Assembly: GCF_001984035.1 (NCBI RefSeq)
Contig: NZ_CP019449.1
Coordinates: 310,001-374,000, forward strand
Direction of reading: 5' to 3'
Source: Sphingopyxis sp. QXT-31
Lineage (GTDB): Bacteria > Pseudomonadota > Alphaproteobacteria > Sphingomonadales > Sphingomonadaceae
DNA length: 64,000 bases
Shown here: positions 1-10,300 of the stretch, in pieces
Layout: every line of letters begins with the position of its first letter
Position numbering within the stretch: the stretch's first letter is position 1
Program-made: the position numbers and the translations under genes
Notes under the pieces: model-generated
Told to the model about the DNA's origin: nothing
Seen by the model: the letters and a program-made list of their open reading frames with translations, nothing else
Database searches by the model: none

Positions 1-2071
1 AGGCTTCCTTCGCAAGACCGGGTTGACGCAGGACCAGCTCGAGGATCGCGATGGCGTGTATTTCGCCGTGATCGACAAGCCCGGTCGCGCGACCGCCGAA
101 GTGCTCGCCGAGGCGATCCCCGCGATCGTCCGCGGCTTTTCGTGGCCCAAGTCGATGCGCTGGGGCAAGAACAGCGCGAGCAGCGAAAGCCTGCGCTGGG
201 TGCGTCCGCTGTCGGGCATCGTTGCGATCTTCGGCGAGGAGCTGGTGCCGTGCGAAGTGAGCGGGATTTCCGCGGGTTTCGCGACGCGAGGGCACCGCTT
301 CCACTGCCCGGGCGAGATAACCATCGGCTCGGCGTCGGATTACACCGAGAAGCTTCGCGCGTGCCACGTCATCGTCGATCATGAGGAGCGGCAGGCGATC
401 ATCCGCGACGGCGCCGCCAAGGCCGCGGCCGATGCGGGGCTGGTGCTCGTCGAGGACGAGGGGCTGGTGATCGAGAATGCCGGGCTGACCGAATGGCCGG
501 TGCCCTTGCTCGGCCGCTTCGACGAAGCCTTCCTCGAAGTGCCGCCCGAGGTCATCCAGCTCACCGCGCGCGTGAACCAGAAATATTTCGTCGTGAACGG
601 GGCGGACGGGAAGCTGGCGAACGGCTTCGTCTGCACCGCGAACATCGACGCGAAGGACGGCGGCGCGGAGATCGTCGCGGGCAACCGCAAGGTGCTCGCG
701 GCGCGGCTGTCGGACGCGCGCTTCTTCTGGGAACAGGACCAGAAGAAGACGCTCGCGCAGCACGCCGAAAAGCTCGCGAACATCACTTTCCATGAAAAGC
801 TGGGGACGGTCGCCGACAAGGTCGAGCGCGTTGCGAAGCTCGCCGAATGGCTGGCAAGCGAGGGCATCGTGCCGAACTGCGACCCTGCGCTCGCGCGGCA
901 GGCGGCCGAGCTGGCCAAGGCCGATCTCGTCACCGAAATGGTCGGCGAATTCCCCGAATTGCAGGGCCTCATGGGCGGCTATTACGCCCGCGCCGAAGGC
1001 TTGCCCGCCGCGGTCGCCGACGCGATCCGCGACCATTACAAGCCGGCCGGGCAGGGCGATGACGTGCCAACCGCGCCGGTGACGGTGGCTGTGGCGTTGG
1101 CGGATAAGCTGGATTCAATAATTCAGTTCTTCTTGGCCGACGAGCGGCCAACTGGTTCTAAAGATCCATTCGCACTCCGTAGGTCCGCTATCGGCGTTGC
1201 GAGCCTGCTTATGGGAAATCGCCTGAGGCTTAATTTGCATAAGGCGTTTGCTAAGCCGATGGCGGATATATTGCGCCAAGTTGCGGATGAATTTGAGGGA
1301 TATGCCTCTCATAAGGAGGCCGCTGAGGCTCTCTACAGCGAACTTATGAAAACCGTTGGACGGATCGACGAAAGATTGGAGAGCCTCGATCTACCGACGT
1401 TGCGACGTTTCAAGAAGATCGTGGAGGATGCTCAACGTGCGGGGATGGTTTCACCTCGAATGTCATACTTTGCGACACTTCAGGATTATCCGGTTACGTA
1501 CTTTGGAAAGGTGAGCGATTCCGCGGTGACATTCCTCGCCGACCGCCTCAAGGTCCAGCAGCGCGAGGCCGGCGTTCGCCACGACCTGATCGATGCGGTG
1601 TTCGCGCTCGGCGGCGAGGATGATCTCGTGCGCCTGCTCGCGCGCGTAAAGGCGTTGCAGGCGTTCATGGCGACCGAGGACGGCACCAACCTGCTCGCGG
1701 GCTACAAGCGCGCAGCGAATATCCTGAAGCAGGCGGGCAAAGATACCGTCATCCCAGCGGAAGCTGGGATCGCTGGCGATGGTGCTTCGACGGTAGCGGC
1801 CCCAGCTTTCGCTGGGGTGACGGAAATGGACAAGGCCCTCCTCGCCGCGCTCGACGCCGCGGAGCCTGCCGCCTCCGCCGCGGTCGCCGACGAGCGCTTC
1901 ACCGATGCCATGGCGGCGCTTGCGTCGCTGCGGGCGCCGATCGATGCCTTTTTCGAGGGCGTGATGGTCAACGACCCCGACGGAGCGGTGCGCGCCTATC
2001 GGCTCGGGCTGCTGGCGCGCTTTACCGGCGCGGTGCATGGGGTCGCCGATTTCTCGAAGATCGAGGGCTGA
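1..2071 (+). CDS. glyS: Glycyl-tRNA synthetase beta subunit (5' end outside window)
   Basis: Beta chain of the bacterial alpha2beta2 glycyl-tRNA synthetase, which charges tRNA-Gly in the cytoplasm. The frame is open from base 2, so the N-terminal part lies upstream; about 689 residues are present. Family-typical stretches include MRWGKN, RGHRF, NQKYF, NRKVLAARLSDARFFWEQD, KDPFALRR and the C-terminal DRLKVQQREAGVRHDLIDAV block. Two oddities occur. From about 1085 to 1535 the codons are much less GC-biased, and the protein carries roughly 65 more residues than I recall for the E. coli enzyme at this point. At 1746-1823 an intergenic-type palindromic repeat is translated in frame as VIPAEAGI...PAFAGVTE. 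The identification is firm; the origin of the patch is inference. Confidence 0.95.
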   Translation, partial: GFLRKTGLTQDQLEDRDGVYFAVIDKPGRATAEVLAEAIPAIVRGFSWPKSMRWGKNSASSESLRWVRPLSGIVAIFGEELVPCEVSGISAGFATRGHRFHCPGEITIGSASDYTEKLRACHVIVDHEERQAIIRDGAAKAAADAGLVLVEDEGLVIENAGLTEWPVPLLGRFDEAFLEVPPEVIQLTARVNQKYFVVNGADGKLANGFVCTANIDAKDGGAEIVAGNRKVLAARLSDARFFWEQDQKKTLAQHAEKLANITFHEKLGTVADKVERVAKLAEWLASEGIVPNCDPALARQAAELAKADLVTEMVGEFPELQGLMGGYYARAEGLPAAVADAIRDHYKPAGQGDDVPTAPVTVAVALADKLDSIIQFFLADERPTGSKDPFALRRSAIGVASLLMGNRLRLNLHKAFAKPMADILRQVADEFEGYASHKEAAEALYSELMKTVGRIDERLESLDLPTLRRFKKIVEDAQRAGMVSPRMSYFATLQDYPVTYFGKVSDSAVTFLADRLKVQQREAGVRHDLIDAVFALGGEDDLVRLLARVKALQAFMATEDGTNLLAGYKRAANILKQAGKDTVIPAEAGIAGDGASTVAAPAFAGVTEMDKALLAALDAAEPAASAAVADERFTDAMAALASLRAPIDAFFEGVMVNDPDGAVRAYRLGLLARFTGAVHGVADFSKIEG
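1746..1823. repeat. Palindromic repeat inside glyS
   Basis: Inverted arms CGTCATCCCAGCGGAAGCTG and CAGCTTTCGCTGGGGTGACG enclose about 30 bases. The same element type lies between genes at 5315-5396, 51115-51275 and 52335-52469. Here it sits inside a reading frame with no stop or frameshift. Confidence 0.85.
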
Positions 2072-2101
2072 CGCCATCATGCCGCAGGAGCCGACCGGCC
2101 G

Positions 2102-2560
2102 GTGAAGGAAGAGTACCTCCCTTGGCTGGTCCTACTGTTTCCAGTCGTGTTCGCCTGTTTTTGGACGCTGATGGCCGGCATTCTTGCGCAAATGGGTTGG
2201 GCCAAATTCGCGCGTCGTTTTGCGTCGGACCGGCCCGTTCCGGATCGGGCGCAGCGCTATTTATGGGGATCGCTCTCCATCGGGCGCTCTTTCGGTTCGG
2301 CGAGCTACAACAATTGCATCAACATCTGGATCGACGATCAGGCGGTCTATCTGCGCCCATCGCTGCTGTTCCGCCCGTTTCATCCGCTGCTGCGCGTGAA
2401 CTGGCGCGACATTGCTTCGGTCGGGCCGCGCCGAGTGTTTCTGTTCAACGTGGTCGAGTTGCAGGTGAAACAAGATTTGCCTCCTCTGCTCTTCTCGGGC
2501 CGCTCGGGCCGCGCGGTCGCCGCGCAGTGGCATTCGTATGGCGGAGGCAGCCGCGCCTGA
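2102..2560 (+). CDS. Hypothetical membrane-anchored protein
   Basis: A 152-aa protein of unknown function lying between glyS and ppdK. Residues about 6-30 form one hydrophobic helix (WLVLLFPVVFACFWTLMAGIL). The remainder is soluble, with a beta-rich look around YNNCINIWIDDQAVYLRPSLLF, resembling small proteins whose second half is a PH-like fold. The start is a GTG 30 bases after the glyS stop. Codon use is less GC-biased than in ppdK, so it may be a later arrival. I do not recognise a family. Confidence 0.6.
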   Translation: MKEEYLPWLVLLFPVVFACFWTLMAGILAQMGWAKFARRFASDRPVPDRAQRYLWGSLSIGRSFGSASYNNCINIWIDDQAVYLRPSLLFRPFHPLLRVNWRDIASVGPRRVFLFNVVELQVKQDLPPLLFSGRSGRAVAAQWHSYGGGSRA

Positions 2561-2646
2561 AGCCGCTAAAGGAAAACTGAATCGACGATAGAGGGCAAGG
2601 TCCCTATTCCCCGCCAACCTCCTCCCCGGGGCAGCAGGAGCATGAA

Positions 2647-5307
<2,661 letters not shown>

Positions 5308-5314
5308 CCCCATC

Positions 5315-5396
5315 TTCGTCATCCCGGCGAAGGCCGGGATCTCACCCTCGCGTCACGACGCATCGGCGAGACCCCGGCCTTCGCCGGGGTGACGGG
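5315..5396. repeat. Palindromic intergenic repeat
   Basis: Inverted arms CGTCATCCCGGCGAAGGCC and GGCCTTCGCCGGGGTGACG flank about 40 bases between ppdK and the DUF1214 gene. Same family as the copy inside glyS. It could fold as a strong hairpin and stop ppdK transcription. Confidence 0.8.
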
Positions 5397-5416
5397 TGAA
5401 GGAAGGGGATAGGCGC

Positions 5417-5989
5417 ATGAAGAGCTGGCACCGCTATGCGATCACCTTGGTGGGCGGGTTGGCGGTGGGGCTCGGCGCGGCGTGGGCGCTCACCAACGGC
5501 GGGCTCGGCGACGGCGGCATCCGCAACGGCCCGTGGACAACCTCGCTCGGTTACGGGACCAAGGCGACCGATCCGCTGACGCGCGCGATGGTCGCGCGCT
5601 CGGGGCTGCTCGCGCTGCCGGCGAAGGAAACCGTCTACTGGATGGCGAAGACCGACGCGGCGGGCGCGCCGCTCGACGGCAATTGCCGTTACAGCCTGTC
5701 GGGCACGCCGCTCGACGCGCGCTGGTGGAGCGTCACCGTCTATGACGAGGCGGGCTATCTGGTGGATAATCCGGCGCGGGTCTGGTCGGTCAACGGCGCC
5801 AATGTCGCGCTCGACGCTAAGGGCGAGTGGCGCGTCACCATCGCGCCCGACAAGCCCGCGGGGGCCTGGCTGCCGGGGATCAAGGGGCAGAAATTCCAGC
5901 TGACCCTGCGCATGTACAATCCGGGCAAGGCGTTTCGCGCCGACCCCGAAAAAGCCGTGCTGCCGCGGCTCGTGAAAGAGGGCTGCTGA
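5417..5989 (+). CDS. DUF1214 domain protein
   Basis: A 190-aa protein with an N-terminal signal anchor (residues about 5-25, YAITLVGGLAVGLGAAWAL) followed by a DUF1214 domain: NGPWTTSLGYG, CRYSLSGTPLDARWWSVTVYD, LTLRMYNPG. DUF1214 often occurs fused or adjacent to DUF1254; the biochemical role is unknown and the protein probably faces the periplasm. I chose ATG 5417, which follows GGAAGGGGA, over the GTG 21 bases upstream that falls at the edge of the palindromic repeat. The next gene starts one base after the stop, so the pair is an operon. Confidence 0.85.
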   Translation: MKSWHRYAITLVGGLAVGLGAAWALTNGGLGDGGIRNGPWTTSLGYGTKATDPLTRAMVARSGLLALPAKETVYWMAKTDAAGAPLDGNCRYSLSGTPLDARWWSVTVYDEAGYLVDNPARVWSVNGANVALDAKGEWRVTIAPDKPAGAWLPGIKGQKFQLTLRMYNPGKAFRADPEKAVLPRLVKEGC

Positions 5990-5990
5990 G

Positions 5991-6518
5991 ATGGCCGGCT
6001 GGTTCCGTCCGCTCGTTTTCGGCGCGGTCTTTGCCGCGGCGACCGCTTGGGCCGCGATCGGCGCCATCCCCTATGCGCTGATGAACGTCGCGATGGACCG
6101 GCTGGGGCAGGGGGGCGTCAACCGCATGTCCTACGGCAATCTCGCGACCCCGGCGCGCCAGCCCGTGGTCCGGCCGAGCCCCGACCTCGCCTATTCGAGC
6201 TGCCCCTACGACCTGTCGGCGGGACCGTTGGCGATCGACGTGACCCCGGTCGCGGGGCGCTACAGCTCGCTCAGCGTCTTCGACGCGGCGACCGACGTGA
6301 TCTTCGTGCGCAACGATGTCGAGGCGGGAGGCAAGCCCTATCGAATCGTCGTCGCGCGCGACGGGCAGGCGGTGCCCGCGGGGGCCGAGGTCGTGCGCAC
6401 CGACCACGACCGCGGCATCGCGCTGATCCGTCTGCTGCTCAAGGATCCAGCGGAAATCGGGGAGCTCGACGCGGCGCGGCGCGAGTCGTCGTGCGCCGCG
6501 GTCACAAATCGGAAATAG
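5991..6518 (+). CDS. DUF1254 domain protein
   Basis: A 175-aa partner of the preceding DUF1214 protein. It starts one base after that gene's stop, so translation is probably coupled. Residues about 5-30 form a hydrophobic anchor. The body (NRMSYGNLATPARQPVVRPSPD, then YSSLSVFDAATDVIFVRND) matches the DUF1254 pattern of a beta-rich exported domain. In many bacteria both domains are on one polypeptide; here they are split, with DUF1214 first. Function unknown. The gene ends 44 bases before tRNA-Arg. Confidence 0.85.
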   Translation: MAGWFRPLVFGAVFAAATAWAAIGAIPYALMNVAMDRLGQGGVNRMSYGNLATPARQPVVRPSPDLAYSSCPYDLSAGPLAIDVTPVAGRYSSLSVFDAATDVIFVRNDVEAGGKPYRIVVARDGQAVPAGAEVVRTDHDRGIALIRLLLKDPAEIGELDAARRESSCAAVTNRK

Positions 6519-6562
6519 GGGGTTGCGCCCCCGCGCATCGGGTCTTAAAGGCGCCTCTCCAC

Positions 6563-6639
6563 GCACCCGTAGCTCAGCTGGATAGAGCATCAGACTACGA
6601 ATCTGAGGGTCGGACGTTCGAATCGTTCCGGGTGCGCCA
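6563..6639 (+). tRNA. tRNA-Arg (anticodon ACG)
   Basis: A 77-base cloverleaf with acceptor arms GCACCCG/CGGGTGC, encoded CCA, an anticodon stem TCAGA/TCTGA and loop CTACGAA, giving anticodon ACG, which is normally modified to inosine to read CGN codons. The T-arm is GGACG TTCGAAT CGTTCC. The 3' 46 bases double as the left attachment site of the element that follows, so the tRNA stays intact after integration. Confidence 0.97.
6594..6639. repeat. attL, 46-bp direct repeat in tRNA-Arg
   Basis: The segment from the anticodon loop (ACTACGAATC) to the CCA of tRNA-Arg is repeated without mismatch at 24256-24301. The bases on either side differ, so this is the exact crossover core plus tRNA homology. 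Confidence 0.95.
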
Positions 6640-6648
6640 GCTTTTCCT

Positions 6649-6681
6649 AGGCCTTCCGCATTTCGGTGCGGGAGGCCTTTT
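6649..6681 (+). terminator. Rho-independent terminator after tRNA-Arg
   Basis: Arms AGGCCTTCCGCA and TGCGGGAGGCCT pair over 12 bp with one G-T wobble, loop TTTCGG, followed by TTTT. It lies just inside the element, so the element itself supplies the terminator for the tRNA it interrupts. Confidence 0.8.
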
Positions 6682-6724
6682 GCTGCTAGCAATCACATAG
6701 CAAGCGCGGCGCCCATTTTCAGGC

Positions 6725-6913
6725 TTATGAGACGTTGCGAGCGGCGCGGCACTGATCGAGCTTCGCGGCTATCGCCTTCCATCGCTCCACGCCTGCCATG
6801 TCACCGGCAAGGGCTAACTCCCCGATCCGGGTTGCGATCCACAGTGGCGCGGCCTCGCCGTGCTGGCGCTCGACCAGCAGCGCACAGGCCCACAGTTCCC
6901 GCTCAGGCGTCAC
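6725..6913 (-). CDS. Small conserved phage-type protein (DUF6961-like)
   Basis: A 62-aa soluble helical protein reading MTPERELWACALLVERQHG at its start, with IATRIGELALAGDMAGVERW in the middle. From memory this matches a small family (DUF6961) common in alphaproteobacterial prophages; its function is unknown. The start is a GTG whose bases overlap the stop of the Rap1a-like gene (GTGA, 6913-6910), which implies translational coupling and excludes longer versions. It is the last gene of the ejection operon, next to attL. Confidence 0.7.
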   Translation of the reverse strand: MTPERELWACALLVERQHGEAAPLWIATRIGELALAGDMAGVERWKAIAAKLDQCRAARNVS

Positions 6914-7278
6914 GTGCACTTGAATGAAGCGAGAACGGCTTCCCCGACGAGCAGGGACGCTGACATATGCCGCTTCGCCGGATTGTCCCGAAGGTAGCCC
7001 GCCACGACATCGGTTAGCTGTCCCAGCGTCACGTTCGCGGGCAGGCAAAAGCTTCCCTTGTTGAACGCCGACACCATCAGCAGCGAGTCAGCGGCTCCCG
7101 CGATGTATGCGGTACATCGACCAATTCGAGTGAAATACTCAGCGTCGCGCTCGCTCACGCGGCAATCTTCCCAAAGGTCGTTGCCAGATTTGAAACCCGC
7201 CGCCGAGGCGGGCGCGGGAATGTGCATCGCCCCCGCTGCGAGGATAGCAAGCGCGCCATACCCAAACAGACTTCTCAT
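6910..7278 (-). CDS. Rap1a/Tai-like exported protein
   Basis: A 122-aa protein with a clear signal peptide (residues 1-27, ending PASA-AG) and four cysteines after cleavage, in DLWEDCRV, GRCTAYI, SFCLPANV and the C-terminal FKCT. The pattern, with FCLP...TLGQLTDVVAGYLRDNPAKRH, fits the Rap1a/Tai immunity-protein family, small periplasmic proteins that block type VI amidase effectors. Such proteins are also common in prophages, where their role is unclear. GGGAGG precedes the ATG. It lies 38 bases downstream of the giant ejection gene on the same strand, so it may be co-expressed. A protective role for the cell wall is inference. Confidence 0.75.
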   Translation of the reverse strand: MRSLFGYGALAILAAGAMHIPAPASAAGFKSGNDLWEDCRVSERDAEYFTRIGRCTAYIAGAADSLLMVSAFNKGSFCLPANVTLGQLTDVVAGYLRDNPAKRHMSASLLVGEAVLASFKCT

Positions 7279-7316
7279 ATCCGCCTCCCCCGAGTCACGC
7301 GGGCGAGCATAGACGG

Positions 7317-10300
7317 CTACTCCACCACCTCAAAGCCCGGCGGCGGCGGCGGATCGGAGCGACGACCGGCTGCGCTGCCGCGCTTCTTCTCGGGCTGCGA
7401 GGTTGGCAGCGGCTCACCGCCTAGCACGTTCGAGCGAGCGGCTTTGCGGGCATTGGTCATCACCTTCCCGATGGCGCTCTTTTGATCCTCAATCGACATC
7501 GCGCGATAGTCGGGCTGCTGGATCAATTCCGACACCCACTTATGGGCGAGCGTGCCGCCGACATATTGCAACTGGTTATAGACTGCGGGGCTGAGCTTCT
7601 TGCCCCCCACCGTCTCGTTTGGAGGCGAGATGACTGCGCCGACCCGAATAGCTTCATGCGTCGCCGGATCGCCCTTTTCGGTGCTGGTCCAGATCGGCGA
7701 CATGATGTCAGGCCCGAGACCGCCCTCGCTTACCATCTCCCGCCCCCATGCGTCACGCTTGGGCAGCAGATTGTCGGACAGCCCAGGAATGCGCGACTGG
7801 ATATATTCCAGCGTCCCATCGGTCTCGCGTGCGGTGGGGTCCATTGCGCGGGCGAGCTGGGCGACGCCGGTCGGCACCAGTGCGGAACCGGCGAAGCGAT
7901 CGATAAAGCGCCCGCCGTAGCGTTCGGGATCGCGGAGACCCGCGAGAGCATCGGAGAGGCCAGACAACCACGTCTTGTTTGCAAGGTTGCCCATGATCGC
8001 CGCAACGACCAGCCCCGCCCCCTTGTCCTTCTGCCCGCTCGTCATCCCGTCGCCGAGAGTGACCAAGTCGGCAGCAGTGCCAATCGTCAGCGCGAAGGGA
8101 TCGAGACGGCGATAGCTGTAATACTTGTCGCCGATTTTGATGCTGTAAGGCTCCCAGCCGTCCGCATCGAGCAGGCGACGCTTGTTCTTGTCCCGAGGGG
8201 CCGACCCGGTAATCAGCCCTTGTTCCGCAGCCTCCGCGACCAGCGCGCCGATCCCCGAGCCGATTGCCGCGCGAGCCACGGCAAGGTCTCGCGACGCACC
8301 ACCCGCAGCGAAGTCCTTGCGCCACTCCCGCAGCAGTGGCGCCGCAGGCGAGCGCTCCACCGCAAACTTGAACAGGTTAGTGGGGGTGCGGACGAACGGC
8401 AGAACGACCTTTAGAATCGGTGCAGTTTGGGTGGCTCGCGTCACTAGTGATCCAAGCTCGCCGAGCGGGCGCTGAAAGGTCGCATAGCGCGCATAGTCCA
8501 ACGCCTTCGACCACATCTCATCGGTCGGGTTCGCCACCAGTGCGGCGGCGCGCGCCTTGGCAGCTTCGCCCCGCAACCCTTCGCGCCGTGCAATGCGAAC
8601 AGCCTGCCCCGCCATTTCCGAGCGGCGGGCAATCGCCTTGAACATCTCGTCCTCAATCGTGAGGGCCGAGGTCGGCAGGCGCAATACCTTACCCTTAACC
8701 CCGCTCACCGCGCGTTGGCTGTGCGCCTCGACCTTGGTAGCGAGATCGGCAGGCTCAATGTCGGCGACGGCATTACCCCAGCGCTTCGCGGTATTCCATG
8801 CGCCGGGGGCGTCCCCCTCCTTGGCGGCGAAGCGCGCCGCCAGCTCTTGCACACCCTCTCGGGCACCGGTCATCAACCCGGCTGCGCGGGCGCCGACTTC
8901 GCTAAAGGCGAGACGTTCCGCCGCCCGCTTATTGAAAGCATGGCGAGCGGCGCCGAAGGCCGCAGCGGTCGCATGCTCGGGGATTTGAGCCAGCGTCGTC
9001 ATTGTGTTCGACATGACGTTAACAGCATGGGTCGCCGGGCCGCTAAGGATAAAATTGTACCAAACCTCGACCAGCTTATCTTTCAGCTTGGGCTTGTTGG
9101 CAGCCTCCACAAACTTGTTCAGGCTGGCGGGATCGCGCTCTAGCGTAATGATCATATCAGCGGCCTGGCGAACACGCTTGGTGCCGCCGCCCGCGCCAGC
9201 CAAACCCGCGAGAATGCGGCTCGGTGCGTCCTTGCTGCTCGCCGCCATCCGGAACTGTTGCAGCACGCGCCCAGCTTCCGCAGTCGCGCCGGCCACCTGC
9301 TCCTGAATCGCTACGTGACGGATCATCGCCTTGTGAAAAGCAGCCTCCAATTCATCGCCGGGATTTTCCGTGCGCTGAATTTTTCGAGCGAGTGCCACAA
9401 GCTCGTCGCCGGACTTCGACAGGATCGCGCGGGCGGCGTAGGCTTCTTCTGCGTTGAGCGCCTGCCCCTTGCGGCGGGACAGCAGATCATCGGCGGTCAT
9501 CCCGAGTTGGCGGGCAAGCGCCTTGGTTTCCTCGTTCGAGATCGTGCCGCGGCGAGCAGCGTCGAAGCCTTCCGCCACGTTGTCGGCGATCTTGAGCGCC
9601 TGCGAAATGTCCTGCGCGCTATCGAGCTTATCGACGCGGATATTGCCGACCTTGGAGAGAACCGCATTGTTCCAGTCGTCATAGGCCGTTGCGGGCGGGG
9701 TGTTCGCAATCAGGTCATCAAGCGTTGCAGGGGCGGACGTGTCGGAGTGCAGCGGCGCACCCTCTTGCCGCGCACGCTCGACCGCAAGGCGCTGATCGCG
9801 GGCGCCCTCGTAGGCCTGTATCTGTCCCTCATCCTCGGGCAGGAAGCGCCGACCGACACCCCGATAGGTGTCATCCAGCGCAGCGACAAACTCGGCATTG
9901 GTCGGCGGCGCGTCCAGTTCGGGGAAGTACCCCGCGCGCCATGCGCGTTCGGCGGCTTCGTCCAGTCCGATGCCCTCAGGGTTGACCAGCTTGCCGAGGC
10001 GGTTTTCGCCCCCGGCGAAGTCCTCGCCCTTGCGCGCTGCGTTGCTGATACCGGCAGCGGTTAGCTCGCCGCCGTCATCGCGAACGCCGTTCAGCGAGCG
10101 CATGAAGGTCACAAGGTCGGTCGGACCTTTGCGGGTTATCGTGGTCTCGGGATTGGCGCGCGAGGGAAATTGCGAGGTTTCCAGATAGTCGCGTTCGCGG
10201 GGAGGCTTCACCGGATCGAGACCGCCCCGAGCCAGCGCGGCAGCTTCCGCTTCTGTTAGTTCATTGGACGGACGCGGCAGCACGTCCCCCGGCTCCACGC

